From the NCBI GenBank assembly GCA_017165825.1, contig CM029379.1, positions 18,163,382 through 18,227,381 on the forward strand: 64,000 bases of DNA. The letters run 5' to 3'. The position numbers and the translations under genes were made by a program. This DNA comes from Hepsetus odoe (taxonomy: Eukaryota; Chordata; Actinopteri; Characiformes; Hepsetidae). Below the pieces are notes generated by a model, which saw only the letters and a list, made by a program, of their open reading frames with translations, made no database searches and had not been told where the DNA came from. Shown here piece by piece: positions 22,218 to 33,710 of the stretch (position 1 is the first letter of the stretch; the number at the start of each line of letters is the position of its first letter).

Positions 22218-23497
22218 TTTAACTTTTATTTTATTGTTAAGGTCTAAGGTCCTTAAGACATTTGTAAAGTTTAATGTAAAAAAATCTGTCAAATTTTTTA
22301 GCAGCAGTTTTTGAACTGTTCTTTATCCCAGTGAAGTAAACAAGCTGTTTTCTGTTACTGTGCCTTTGAGACTGATGTGTTGTGCCTCATTAAAACAGCG
22401 AAACACTCTTTGTAACTTCAGAATGAATGAGCAGGACTCAATTTTTTTTGTGAACTCATAGGGAAAACAGTGAATTCCAAACAGGCAACTTTTTGCTCCT
22501 TAGCTTGCATACATAAACTGAGGAGTGACAGACTAACTGAGGAGTGAATGGTATGTTTTGGATCCTTAACAATGTTTAAAAAATGCATAGAAAAATACAA
22601 AGGTTCCATTTTTGATCATATGGGCCCTTTAAGGCATAGCATCCATTTTTAGACTTTTTTAATTTGAAATTGAAAACACTGATTGAAAACTCAATCTCTC
22701 TCACGCTGCCTCTTATTAAGACTCTTGTGAACCCTTCATGTGGAACCCAACTGTGTCCTCTACACATAAAGCGGATGTGACCTGCCTGTAGAAATGTGGA
22801 AAGGACATTTGGTTAGTTTAGCTTCCAAAAATCAAATCTAGTTATTTTAGACACTCATTAGTATAAATCCATTTGTTGTCTTCATTAGAATTTCAGAAGA
22901 GTGCTTTCCACACTCAAAAGGCAGGCTTCATGTGGCAGCAGTGAAGGAATGAAATGCTGAGGTGAGACTTTGCAGTGACCGGTGATCTGAACAGGCCTTT
23001 CCTAATGCATAGTTTGACATGCAATTAAAGAACAGAACAGCACTGATAGTATGAAAAAAAAAAAAAAACTGAGCAGATATACTATAGCTTATTAGGTACA
23101 CCTGCCTGTATCTACTCACACTGGCCATTTTCACAGACTAGGACTCATTTGCGGTTCGGCAGTAAACAGGATGGGAACTTTTATTGCTATTGATGTCATC
23201 ATCGATTCAACTTAAAGATCTAACATTTTATCGATTCACTCATTGATTCCTAATCAGTTCTCTCCAGAGGACTCTTTTTCTCATCTCCACAACTGAGCTG
23301 AACAGTTTGCAGAATAAATGACAGAAGTCTCGCTGTTTAAATTGTGGTTGGAGGTGGTGCATATTGAAGCTGGAGGAGTTGGCTTATACAACGGATTACA
23401 CAACTGAGTTTAATTATGAAGGGAGCAAGAATATAAATGGTTTATGTACATAATTCTTAAACAATGCTGTGAAAGTGAAAAAAAACTGAGAGCATGT
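22218..23497. other. Intergenic DNA without recognised genes
   Basis: AT-rich. A fragment at 23085-23140 (GCTTATTAGGTACACCTGCC followed by CTCACACTGGCCATTTTCAC) resembles the end of a DNA transposon related to the one in CNGA1-like intron 4. Confidence 0.35.
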
Positions 23498-23712
23498 TAA
23501 GTGAAGTGAAAGTGACAACTTGTCATTGTGAAACACAGCACAGCACACGGTGAACCACAACAAAATGCAGCCTCTTCCTTTAACCCATACACACACATGC
23601 AGCAGGGGACAGCTATCGAAAGTGCCCGGGGAGCAGTGATGGGGATGGTACCTTGCTCAAGGGTACCCCAGGACAACCTAGTGATCTGGGATTTGAACCC
23701 ACGACCTAAAAT
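23498..23712 (-). mobile_element. tRNA-derived SINE (TCACTTTCACTT-tail type)
   Basis: The minus strand has the B-box GGGTTCAAATCCCAG near the right end, GGTACCCTTGAGCAAGGTAC, GGGCACTTTCGATAGC and the tail CACTGTG...GTGTTTCACAATGAC then CACTTTCACTTCACTT. The extreme tRNA head is degraded. Confidence 0.8.
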
Positions 23713-24684
23713 ACAGCCAGAGTGGCTACAGAGATACAGACAGATAGTTTTAAAAAGAGAAACTTCCATTCTATATCGGGTCTTCTAGCTAAACATGATG
23801 ACAAAGGTGACAAAATCACATAATGTCACACAGGTCACTCCTTCTACAAGGTCTTGCTGATGTGGTCTGATCACTCATTTTAACAGAAATCAAAGAATGT
23901 ACAATTTAAAGCATAAAGATGGAACAAGAAGGAGCAAATGTCACAGTGGCAACATTGTTATAGTAGTTCAGTAAAGGTGAGCACTCAAATGCTTAAATCA
24001 TAGCATTGGTTACAAAAATAACCTCCTAGGGCAAGAGTACGATGGGGCCCACAGTCATGTGTGGTGGACTGTTTGGGGTACATGCATTAAAGTAGGGGTA
24101 CTTTAAGCATTTTTTTTCCAACATAACATAACTTCACATGTCAGCAAGCAGACTGGATGAAGAGACTTTTCTTAGAGCTACATTCATCTCTATCCTTGAT
24201 GCTCTGCTTTGTGAGCAATTTTCAAAAAATTGTTTCAAGACTATGAAAGGTATTCAGACTTAAAAACCTTGCTTTTAAGACACATAATGTGATAAAGATG
24301 ACAAATATGCATTTGTTACAAAATACATGTGTGTTAATGAAAACTTTAGGTATGACATTCTTTAGCTAAAAGAGATCCTTGATAGAAAACAGAAAAATGG
24401 CTTAAGATTACCCACAAGTTTTGGCAGAACTCGCCATGTCTGTTGAGCTCTAAAGGGAAATATTTAAATTGTTCAAAATATGTGCGTTAGTACAGAAGGA
24501 TGTGAAATCAACGTTTCTGTGCCTAAGGAGTGCAACGAGGGATGGAAGGCATGTTAATATAAAATGCATATTATTAGGAAAATAAAGTTTCATGCATTTC
24601 ATGCAAAACATTTGTTTGCCTTCATTCTGGCATGCAAAAGGGTAAAAAAAGAAAAAATTAATTATTTTGTACTTTTCACATGCA

Positions 24685-24805
24685 TGCATCACACAGCAGG
24701 GGGCAGCCATATCCAGCACCCAGGGAGCAGTGATGGGGATGGTACATTGCACAGGACAAGGCACCATCCTGGTCTTGGATTTGAACCCATGACCTTCTGA
24801 TCCTG
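24685..24805 (-). mobile_element. SINE fragment
   Basis: The minus strand keeps the B-box region (ATGGGTTCAAATCC), a damaged GTGCCTTGTCCTGTGCAATG segment, CATCACTGCTCCCTGGG and GCTGCCCCCTGCTG. Both ends are missing. Confidence 0.7.
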
Positions 24806-25039
24806 AAGGGAATCAAGAACAAGAATCTGCTTTAGTGGCAACAGTCGTCATAAATGTTAAGGAGTCTGATTCAAGATCAGCGCCTCCAGCCCTGGTACTG
24901 AAGCGGCTGCCGGTTGTGGTGAAGTTTCATTCATTTTTATAGCTTACAGCGAGTACTGACATGTTCTTCTATGGCTGGAGTTTTTGAAAGAAGGGTAGTA
25001 TTTTCAGAAAAGATTGTGTGAATGAATGGGGAGACTGAT

Positions 25040-25130
25040 AACTTGCAGCAAAAAGGTACTAAAGTTGTCAATCTACAAAGCTTTCCTTTATGTTAGGTGT
25101 TTTTGATAAAATGGCCACTAACTGCTGGTA
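25040..25130 (+). mobile_element. Terminal fragment of a non-autonomous DNA transposon
   Basis: It contains TCAATCTACAAAGCTTTCC then GTTAGGTGTTTTTGATAAAATGGCCACT, a diverged copy of the right end of the family whose left end begins CACTTTATTAGAAACACC at 4419. Confidence 0.45.
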
Positions 25131-26939
25131 CAGGGCAGATGTATCTAATGTCTAAACTGTCAATTCTGTATAGATATTATGTAAATGGACGCCCACAAAA
25201 AAAGACCTATCAGTACTTTGGGTGAATTTTACCCAAACCTTGTGAACATTCGGCTCCATTTAAGAAATCTCTCTCCTTGAGCTTTTAGGAAATCCCAGTC
25301 TTCAGGCTCCACTTAAAACACTGTCAGCCAGAGGAAATGAATCACATGCATTCAGCAACTCACCAGCCTAATTATTCTCTCTCCTGGTCCAGAAGGCCCC
25401 TTGGGAAGCTGAATAATTTACCTGAGCATGGCTCTGATCAGCACTTGCCACACAGGAAATGTGGCGATGTCGTTGCTCCATTATTTCCTAACATGCTTAA
25501 TTAGGGAACTTCTGGCAAAGACTGATTGGTTTCTTTTTTTTTTTGGGTGCACCAGGCTGACTTGTCCACAGCATTTTCTGTTTTGATGCTGGGTTTACAG
25601 AGTATTGTTTCAATCTGTAAAGAGTCACACTCTGTTTCAGTCACTTCAATCACAATGAGAGTTTTTATTTTTATACTGTAAATGCCATTGTGTAAATTGA
25701 AAAATCACTGCAACTTCACCTCAACTTCACCGATGTCTCATCTAATAAAGTCCTAAAATAAGAGATGGCTTCTCTACACTTCTCTGCACAAGTTTATTGT
25801 TGCTAGACGAGTGAGAGATGGCTTTGATTTTTTATGCACCTCCGTGTATTCCTGGACTGCATTCAAACATAACAGAAAACACTCATTTCTCCACCTGGAT
25901 CATATAAATGCCCCTTGTTAACACAAACCGAACACTTTCCATTACAGGTTTGACAAATAGTAGTATTCCATTAGAGCATTCCTGGAGCAAATGGATCAAA
26001 GAACTTATGCTTGGGAACAAAAAGGAACTATGCTTCTATGCTTCTTATGGAGGACTTTGGACTTTGACATCATGAGGTTGAAACAGAGGCAGTTCAAAGT
26101 ACAAAACAAGAAGTAGGCAAGAAAACTCGAAGCCAGGAACTACGCGAAAAACATGAGCGGCCATGAACCTGGGAACAGAAAAACAATAAAAAGGCCATTT
26201 AAAAAAATAGGGATGACAGGAATACAGCTGAGAATCAAAGAGAAAAATGACTATATAAGATTTCATAAAGGAGCAAATAAACTAGGGACTATTTATACAC
26301 ATGCAGAGTTAATAAAATAACAACACACAGGTGAAAGCAATGAAGCACAGCAGAGGCTACGGTGGAACCATATGGGTTTTGTCAAATTATATACAAGCAA
26401 ATTTATTTTGGCCTTTTGAGTAAGGGGGAAAAAACTATTGATTAAATTATCCAAAATTTTTCTCAGCATAGGCATCACATACTGGAATATAACTGAACAG
26501 CAATGCAACTTCACAACATCACTAAGCCCTTCATTTCTGCTATAGACATCAGGATGAGCACTTGTCTCTGATGAATAATTATGTTGAGGTTTTTCATGGA
26601 GACCTGTTTCAGAAAGGTTTGTGCTCTTATAATAATAATGCTGAGTGTGCTTTTATAAAAATAATCATAGCAGTTTTTTATATAACAAAATTGCATATTA
26701 TGATTGTTTTTCTCCCAACACTTCCTAAAATCCTTCACTTACGCAGCCAAATGAGTGAACCCAATTACATTTTGTAAGTTGAATCTTATTTTTATTAAGC
26801 TCAACTCAAGCCAATAAAAAGACAATGCACATAATAGAAAAGCTGTGCTTGAGATCAACTTTAATTTGGCCATAAACCTACAATAACTCGGGTAAGAAAG
26901 GACAACCTTTTAAGCCACTTTATTTTTTTTTTACTATTT
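25131..26939. other. Intergenic DNA, includes a GC-richer stretch near 25360-25530
   Basis: No gene is seen. The interval 25360-25530 is less AT-rich than its flanks and carries CCTAATTATT and CTTAATTAGG words. It could be a regulatory element but nothing in the sequence proves it. Confidence 0.3.
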
Positions 26940-27184
26940 AATGTCATTGTGAAACACAGCACACAGTGAGCCACAACAAAATTAAACCTATGCTTTTCAC
27001 CCACATACACACACACATGCAGCAGGGGGCAGCTATTTAAAGTGCCCAGGGAGCAGTGATGGGGACAGTACCTTGCTCAAGGGTACCTCAGGGCAACCTA
27101 CTGATTTGGGATTCAAACGCATGACCTACCCATCCTGCGGCCTAGTCCTTAACCACAAGTCCCTAACCACCACCACTTGCCCCT
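26940..27184 (-). mobile_element. tRNA-derived SINE (full-length, decayed head)
   Basis: The minus strand runs from GGGGCAAGTGGTGGTGG (head), through a degraded A-box and B-box, AGGTTGCCCTGAGGTACCC, CACTGCTCCCTGGGCAC and GCTGCCCCCTGCTGC, to CACTGTGTGCTGTGTTTCAC. Confidence 0.78.
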
Positions 27185-27227
27185 TATGAACCTTATTGTC
27201 TGAAATCATTTTGTCTTGAATTGTGGC

Positions 27228-27228
<1 letters not shown>

Positions 27229-27273
<45 letters not shown>
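27229..27273 (+). repeat. (AG)n microsatellite
   Basis: Uninterrupted AG repeat of about 44 bp directly 5' of a LINE fragment. Confidence 0.95.
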
Positions 27274-27275
<2 letters not shown>

Positions 27276-27309
27276 TACCTCTAGTTAGGGTAGTAAGGCC
27301 AAAATGGTC

Positions 27310-27572
27310 AAACAAACTTTCTGGAGACAAAATTAGAGAAGCAAGGTTGCGTTGGTTTGGACATGTCCAGAGGAGGACGAGGATTATATTAGGAGGAGGA
27401 TGTTGAAGATGGAGCTGCCAGGAAAGAATCAAAGAGGAACACCAAGGAGGAGGTTTATGGACATGGTGAGAGAGGACATGCTGAGATTGGTGTGAATGAG
27501 GAAGATGCAGAGGGCCGTAAGAAATGGAGGCTGTGGCGACCCCTAAACGGGAGCAGCAAAAAGAAGAAACAA
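27310..27572 (+). mobile_element. RTE-like LINE 3' end
   Basis: The frame encodes REARLRWFGHVQRRTR, then after a shift the MELPGKN region. It closes with GGCGACCCCTAAACGGGAGC and AAAAAGAAGAAAC. The copy is 5'-truncated with frameshifts. Confidence 0.75.
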
Positions 27573-29020
27573 GATATTTATATTTTCAGTAGAAATTTGG
27601 CCTGAACACATTCCAGCTTCACAAAAATCTGTTTAATGCTTTTGTAAATTTGGTTCAAACACTAACTACAGATAAGCTGAGTTTAATCTTACTAGCAAAC
27701 AGTGTTATGCAGTAAATAAAACAATGTTTATTCCTGCACTGTTCAAGCAGGCATGGTAAAGTGTCAATAGGAAATTCTTACATTTTACGCTGTTTACAGC
27801 AACACTTTCACTCCCCTTTGGCATTAATCCACAATGTGCTAAATCAACCCCAGAGCTGTACTAATTTAAACACTGGGAATTTAGCACTTTTGATTTGGCT
27901 GCATTTTCTTCATGCTGAGTTTGATTATAATTATGGTCACTGATTGGCACCTGAGACAAGAAATGACCTTAAAAAGCCAAAAAACTCATTCACACAACTT
28001 TCCCCTAAAACAAAACATAATTAGGTCGAACACAGTCAGACAGCCTGATGCCTGATATTTGATGTCTTTTTATTTTTGTATTGAAGCTGTGAGACTTCTG
28101 TAGCTGACAAGTAATGGAGGCGAGAATGAGGAGGAGTGTAGGCCTTGACTCGAACCGTCCTGTTAGATTTGCTTATGTGCCTTCTGTCACTGTCGGACAC
28201 ACTGATATGTAGATTTATTAAGTTCTACTGTATACTTTTGCTCAATCTACAGCTAACAACTTCTCATACAGCATCCAGCACAAGAACACTGAGAAGCAAA
28301 CTCCAGGCACCGCTCGTTTTTGCCTGATTGATGCCAAATGGTGTAAAAAAATACTGTAAATTAGATGTTTCACTGAACTGGTGCTTTGACAGCACACATG
28401 CTGTGTGTGTAGAGTGTGTGAAAGCTGCAGTCTGGTAACTTTTTTTTTGCTTCAGAAAGGAAACTGTTCAAATATTATGAAAGTTCCACAGTAATTTACC
28501 CCCAGTTACTCTTCGCTGCATCCTAAAATGCGGATTATCTAAGAGAGTGTCTGCTGTTTGCTGAAAGTCTGTCTCCGCAGTAAATATAATGGAAGCGCTT
28601 GCACTCCATGTGTATTCTTATTTAGGACTTTCATCACAAAAGACAGAAATATCTTCTCATCAAGGCTGTTCTGTGTATTCGTTTCTTCATTTACAGGGAT
28701 TCAAAACACGTTTGGCGGTTCAGTTCGATTCAGTGCACTTTTGGCTCACCAGATTTAAAGCTGATTTTATCTGTTGTGGTTTATTCATACATCGCAGTAC
28801 AATGGTATCCGTCTTGCCATTGGTTTTCACATTACACATCATTCACATCTCAAACCTACGGCCCTTACCCTGCTAATTAGCAATTCCAATCAGCTTCACT
28901 GTAGAGCTTTGGTCATGTTGAAATAATAGAGCTACACCCCCACCTTCTCATCCCATTTGCAATGCAGAGCAGAGCAAGTAACCCTAAACGACAGGACATT
29001 TTTAATAAAGAGGATATCAT
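27573..29020. other. Intergenic DNA without recognised genes
   Basis: AT-rich. The segment around 28285-28330 resembles one at 37955-38005 (shared words AGCAAACT-CAGGCACC and CTGATTGA followed by TTTGGTGTA), so both may be relics of one dispersed repeat. Confidence 0.35.
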
Positions 29021-29021
29021 G

Positions 29022-29252
29022 AAGTGAAAATTTTTCTCATTGTGAAACACAGCACAGCACAATACAATGAAATTCAACCTCTGTGTTTCACCCATACACA
29101 CACGTGCAACAGGGGGGTAGCTATTGAAAGTGCCCGGGGAGCAGTGACGGGGACGGTACCTTGCTCAAGGGTACCTACTGGTAAGGGGATTGAACACACA
29201 ATCTTCCGATCCCGGGGCCAACTCCCTAACCTCTAGGCCACCACTGCCACCA
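29022..29252 (-). mobile_element. tRNA-derived SINE
   Basis: The minus strand begins GGTGGCAGTGGTGGCCTAGAG, has CCCCTTACCAGTAGGTACCC, CCGTCCCCGTCACTGCTCC and the tail GTGCTGTGCTGTGTTTCACAATGAG. Confidence 0.82.
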
Positions 29253-29574
29253 TGCCAGCATTCATAAATGTATGAATGCCATCATACAATTAAATAATCA
29301 CAGAGCGATTTCATGAAAAACTGAAATGTTCCTTTCTTTGAAGAGTTTGACACATGTTAAAGGTGCAGTCTATACAGTGAACTTTTGAAAAATACCCCAA
29401 AAACCACCGCATTTATGAAAATGCATCTATTTAGATGCTTTAACCTTCAGATGTTTCCAAGTTGTTATAGTGGCCAATTAGAACAAAGGTCCTTTACATA
29501 TCAGCCTTCAAGGCACAGTAACCAACAGTTGTGAGGAAACTGGTGCCCAATTTCTGAAAATGTGGATCTTGTAA

Positions 29575-29765
29575 CAGTTTGGCGCTTGAGCATCTGTCGA
29601 TGCACAGTTTGTGTCAACCATCCTCTGTGCTTTCATCAGTGGTCAGTTTCTGGCTACTCAAATTGTATATCAGCAGATGGGCAACAAGCCAGTAACTGTA
29701 AGAAAGGTCAGGTCTCGTGGACATTTGTGACACGTCCAGATGCATACAGATAAGGATTTTAACAC
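29575..29765 (-). mobile_element. Internal fragment of the TTATTAGAAACACC-type DNA transposon family
   Basis: Words GATGCACAGTTTGTGTCAAC, CATCCTCTGTGCTTTCATC and AGTGGTCAGTTTCTGG follow the internal order of this common fish family. It is heavily diverged. Confidence 0.45.
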
Positions 29766-30359
29766 TGATCGGTTTACTTCTTACCTACGTGTCTGAGACG
29801 GAAATGAGGCTGAAGAATAAAATCCTTTTGCTTGGGATGGCTGTGTCGTGTCGGAAGATCAAAAAGATGTGTTTACTCTTTAGGAAGAGTATTTCCACTC
29901 ACCCATGCAAATGATGGAAAAAGTAACAAAAAAGGGGCCAAACCTGAGATACACTGTGTTATCATATACGCCAGCTTTTTCAGTAAGAGTTTATTCATCT
30001 GCCAAGTGTAACCTTTCTTCCATTTAATTACTGACATCAGTGCCATTAACACTGGATGGGTTGGATGAAAAATGGCTTTAGAATTGTGAACATAGCTGTT
30101 ATTTGTAGTATGCAAAACAGCTTGTGATAAGGCCTCAGGTGGGTGGCAGTCAGAATGACGAGACCTTGGGCGGTGTCAGGAAGAGGTAAAAAGTGCTGGA
30201 AAGCATCTTTTGTTTGCATGAAGAAAGAACGGTTCAGCGTTCACCTTGCCAAATTGTTAAAAAACAACGACTCTTCTTCAAGTGTCCTCACACGCTTGCC
30301 ACTCTATTATCTTATCGTGCTGGCGTACATTTGCTGCAGCCCATCTGCACAATTTGAAT

Positions 30360-30490
30360 GTGTGGTCAGAATGTGACCACTGATGAAGGGACAGAGGACG
30401 GCTGACACAGGATGTGCATCAACAGATGGTCTGCAGTGGTCCCCAGGGTCTTTCCTGGCTGGAAAGTTTTGAGTGCTATTCTCAATCTAG
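30360..30490 (+). mobile_element. Internal fragment of the same DNA transposon family, opposite orientation
   Basis: GACCACTGATGAAGGGACAG, AGGACGGCTGACACAGGATG and TGCATCAACAGATG are the reverse-strand counterparts of the words at 29590-29660. The two fragments lie about 600 bp apart in inverted orientation. Confidence 0.45.
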
Positions 30491-32106
30491 CAGTGATGCG
30501 TGTACAAATCCCAGCAACCTGCTGCGCCTGCAACGCTCATTAACTTTAGTGATAAAAGCTTTGAAATGGAATGGATCTGTATCCGAAGCAGGCAGCAGAG
30601 GTTAGCCATGTGAGTAACTGGGACAGGCCAATTAGGGGAAAACATCACAAACAGTAAAATCCCTTTTCTATTATAATGTTAGCTTGATGATCTTCACACT
30701 GGAACCATTTCATGAAGGAAAAAGGCTGATGCTATTGTTCTGGGTAGCTTTAGTTGCTTCTCTTAAACAACCATGTGGACATATGTTCAGAAGGGTAACG
30801 TTGCAGGTTTTAAGAACTCTCCAAACCATTACTGAAGCCTGGAAGGATAGTTGTGAACTTGTTATCTTCGAGAAAGTAATGTGGTTGGAAATTTCACATG
30901 CACAACGAGAGGAGAACTTGGTTTCCATGAGCGAGGTTAATCAGTTTGCTAGGGAGCAGACTGGACTCTGGAGCAATGGAAAAGGTCATTTGGACTGGTT
31001 TGTCCAGATTTGCTGTTCTGGCACTGTATATTTGCATGCTGCTTATAATGAATATATCACAATGTTATATTTTAGCCATTGTCATGATTCACCTTAGTCC
31101 TGCCTGGTTCTGTTCTCCTTGTGTCTTTGTTTTGCTTCTTCTGCTTTGGTTTGTTTTTATTCTGGTGGGTTTTTGGTCTTGCTGTTTTGGTTCTGGTTTT
31201 CTTTAAGCTTCTGGTTTACTTTTCATCTTTTGTTTTTAACAACGCTCAGGATTGCTTTTATTTACACCTACATCCATTCCTTCACAATCTTACAGCCATA
31301 TTGCCTGTGAGGCGTTTGTTATGACGCAACTCTCTTTGTGGGTCTTGTGCTGCTTCGAGAGGGAAACCACACCTACATAGCAAAACCTACACGTGTTGGG
31401 TGGCCAACACACACACACACACCTACACTCACAATCACATATACACACACACCAAAGTTCCCTTGAATATGAGTTAGTCCTAGCCTTGATTTGAACAATA
31501 AAAAAAAACCCCATGAACAATGTAAGATATATGACTTTTTACATTATTCAGAGTATACACATCTTCACATGTGTCGTCTTTAACTTTTCACTTGACAGTG
31601 CAGTCTGATTACCTACAGATGGCTCTGCTCTATTGTAGCAATTTATCTAAGGAGCATGTCTTTAATCACACTTTGTGTTTTCCTCCATTACATTCATCTC
31701 CCTTTTGGCCTGTCTTGTCTCTACAGCAGGCAGTGTTAACTCCGGCGTGAGCGCGAGCATACAAAACTCCTATCAGCAGACTCAATTTGAATTTCCCTTA
31801 AGGTTACATCATGCCTTCAGAAACGTGTGCTGGAAATATCAGTCAGTTTCCAGCCTCTATGAAGGCGAGACATATGGAAAATATCCCTTTTGAAAGCTCT
31901 CCTTTCAAGTCGGCCTGTCTGCCTTTCATGTAATATTGTTATGTGACATGTTTGAAGAATAGGCCAGTAAACTGATGGTGGGCTCAGTAAACAAGCTGTA
32001 ATTTTCCTGTCTGTCGGTAAACACTCCAGACACATTACAAGGATCATGTCCATTTGGTTGAGGATACAGGTTTCGAGAACTTACTTATACCAGAAATTAT
32101 GTTTGT
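30491..32106. other. Intergenic DNA without recognised genes
   Basis: A T/G-rich low-complexity stretch (31095-31240) and a CA-rich tract at about 31405-31450 are present. A 137-codon open frame at 30684-31097 shows no recognisable domain and is not called. Confidence 0.35.
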
Positions 32107-32322
32107 GCTGCAGACACACTTGTTGTGGGTTCAAATCTCAGACCAGTAGGTTGCCCTGAGGTACCCAAGCAAGGTACTGTCCCCATCACTGCTCCCTGAG
32201 CGCTTTCAATAGCTGCCCCTTGCTGCACGATGTGTGGGTGAAAAGCAGAGGCTGAATTTCGTTGTGTCTCACTGTGTGCTGTGCCGTGTTTCGCAATGAC
32301 AAGAATAGTCACTTTCACTTTG
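32107..32322 (+). mobile_element. tRNA-derived SINE, 5'-degraded
   Basis: It starts near the B-box (GGGTTCAAATCTCAG), continues GTTGCCCTGAGGTACC, GTCCCCATCACTGCTCCC and GAATTTCGTTGTGTCTCAC, and ends GACAAGAATAGTCACTTTC. Confidence 0.78.
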
Positions 32323-32775
32323 TTGTTTGAGCTGTTCCACTTGTTCTGATGCACAGCCTGTGTATTCTGCTTGAATCTCCTCTTTGATGGAGGGCCTTTG
32401 ATGGTGTGTATGTCACTGGCACCACCAGCATCGCGGACAGAAGCAGAGATAGTTGGCTGATGTGATGTCATATCCACCTTTTTTGATGTGTCTAAATCAA
32501 TTGACCTGAGAAGAGCAACCTGATGTAGTGGAGAAACACTGATGCAGCTGAACACACTTTCAGTATTTTCACTTTGTTTCAAAAATTGTCAAAACTATTC
32601 TTATTTGGCTCGATTAGAGGTTTTTCTTTTCTTTTTGTTGTTTTGTATGTTTTTCAGACTTGATCCACATCCACGTGAAGCTGTTTTTACCCCATCGTCA
32701 CTGTTTTCCAGTGATTATCTAAGCTCAGTGCACTGTGGATGGAAAACACGTCCAGCCCCATTTTACTAATCAATG

Positions 32776-33224
32776 CATCTCTCTCTCTCTCTCTCTCTCT
32801 GTCTCAGTCTCACGCTCTGTCTCTCTCTCTGTGTTTCTGTCTGTCTCTTTCTCTCTCCTTGTCTCTCTCTCTCTCTCTCTCCCTGTTTCTGTCTGTCTCT
32901 TTCTCTCTCCCTGTCTCTCTCTCTGTCTGTCTCTCTCTCTCCCTGTTTCTGTCTGTCTCTTTCTCTCTGTCTCTCATATTCTCTCTGTTAGTCGTTTTCT
33001 CTCTCTGTGTCTTTCACTCTCTCACTCTCTCTGTCTTGCTTTCTGTTTCTCACACACTCTCTTTCTGTCTCTTTTTCTCATAGTACTTTTTTCACCCTTC
33101 CACTCTGTTTCCCTCCCTCCCTCTCTTTTATTTCTTATTCTTTCTGACACTTTGTATCTCTGTCTCACTCCCTTTTTCTCCCTCTTATTCTTTCTACCAC
33201 CTCTCTCTCCCTCTCTCTCTACAG
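32776..33224 (+). repeat. Long (CT)n-rich polypyrimidine tract ending in a splice-acceptor-like CTCTACAG
   Basis: About 450 bp of CT, CTGT and CTTT repeats, overwhelmingly pyrimidine on this strand, immediately 5' of the receptor first coding exon. It ends CTCTCTCTACAG at 33224. The open frames across it are low-complexity artefacts. Confidence 0.9.
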
Positions 33225-33240
33225 CAACAGGAGGGAGTTG

Positions 33241-33283
<43 letters not shown>

Positions 33284-33342
33284 TCCGGCGCGCGATCTGG
33301 AGTTGTAGTTGAAGCTCGTGCACTGGGCTCTGAGCGCGCGCG
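33225..33342 (+). promoter_or_regulatory. tacr3: Putative 5' leader and CpG-rich start of the tacr3 gene
   Basis: It holds a (GT)n-(GA)n compound repeat (33239-33279), then GC-rich sequence with several CpG dinucleotides (CCGGCGCGCGATC, GAGCGCGCGCG) running into exon 1. A 10-codon upstream ORF (MLRRAIWSCS, 33280-33312) ends 30 nt before the receptor ATG. Whether transcription starts here or a spliced leader enters at 33225 cannot be told. Confidence 0.45.
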
Positions 33343-33710
33343 ATGTCCTCCTCTCTGAACGGCTCTGCGCTCGCGGGGAATCTCACCAACCAGTTCGCGC
33401 AGCCGGCGTGGCGCGTGGCGCTGTGGTCGGTGGCCTACAGCTCCATCCTGGCGGTGTCGGTGTTCGGGAACCTGGTGGTGATGTGGATCATCCTGGCGCA
33501 CCGGAGGATGCGCACCGTCACCAACTACTTCCTGCTGAATCTGGCCTTCTCGGACGCGTCCATGGCCGCCTTCAACACGCTGGTCAACTTCGTGTACGCG
33601 GCGCACGGAGACTGGTACTTCGGACAGGCGTACTGCCGCTTCCACAACTTCTTCCCCGTCACCGCCGTGTTCGCCAGCATCTACTCCATGACCGCCATCG
33701 CCGTGGACAG
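33343..33710 (+). CDS. tacr3: tacr3 coding exon 1 (N-terminus to DR of the DRY motif)
   Basis: It encodes 122 residues plus two bases of Arg123. It is strongly GC- and CpG-rich, unlike its surroundings. It starts MSSSLNGSALAGNLTNQFAQ and ends SMTAIAVD. The donor is GACAG|GTGTGTGT, merging directly into a GT repeat. The exon border within the DRY motif is the conserved tachykinin-receptor position. Confidence 0.94.

Noticed and set aside
27193..27432. Minus-strand frame with SLSLSLS
   Set aside because: AG microsatellite plus antisense LINE sequence.
30684..31097. 137-codon plus-strand frame
   Set aside because: No motif or homology recognised and it runs into a T/G-rich low-complexity region; not enough support for a gene.
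32097..32582. 161-codon minus-strand frame
   Set aside because: A large part is translated SINE sequence (32107-32322).
32735..33358. Long open frame of Ser/Leu/Val/Cys repeats over the CT tract
   Set aside because: It is a translation of a dinucleotide repeat; three frames are open with the same low-complexity pattern.
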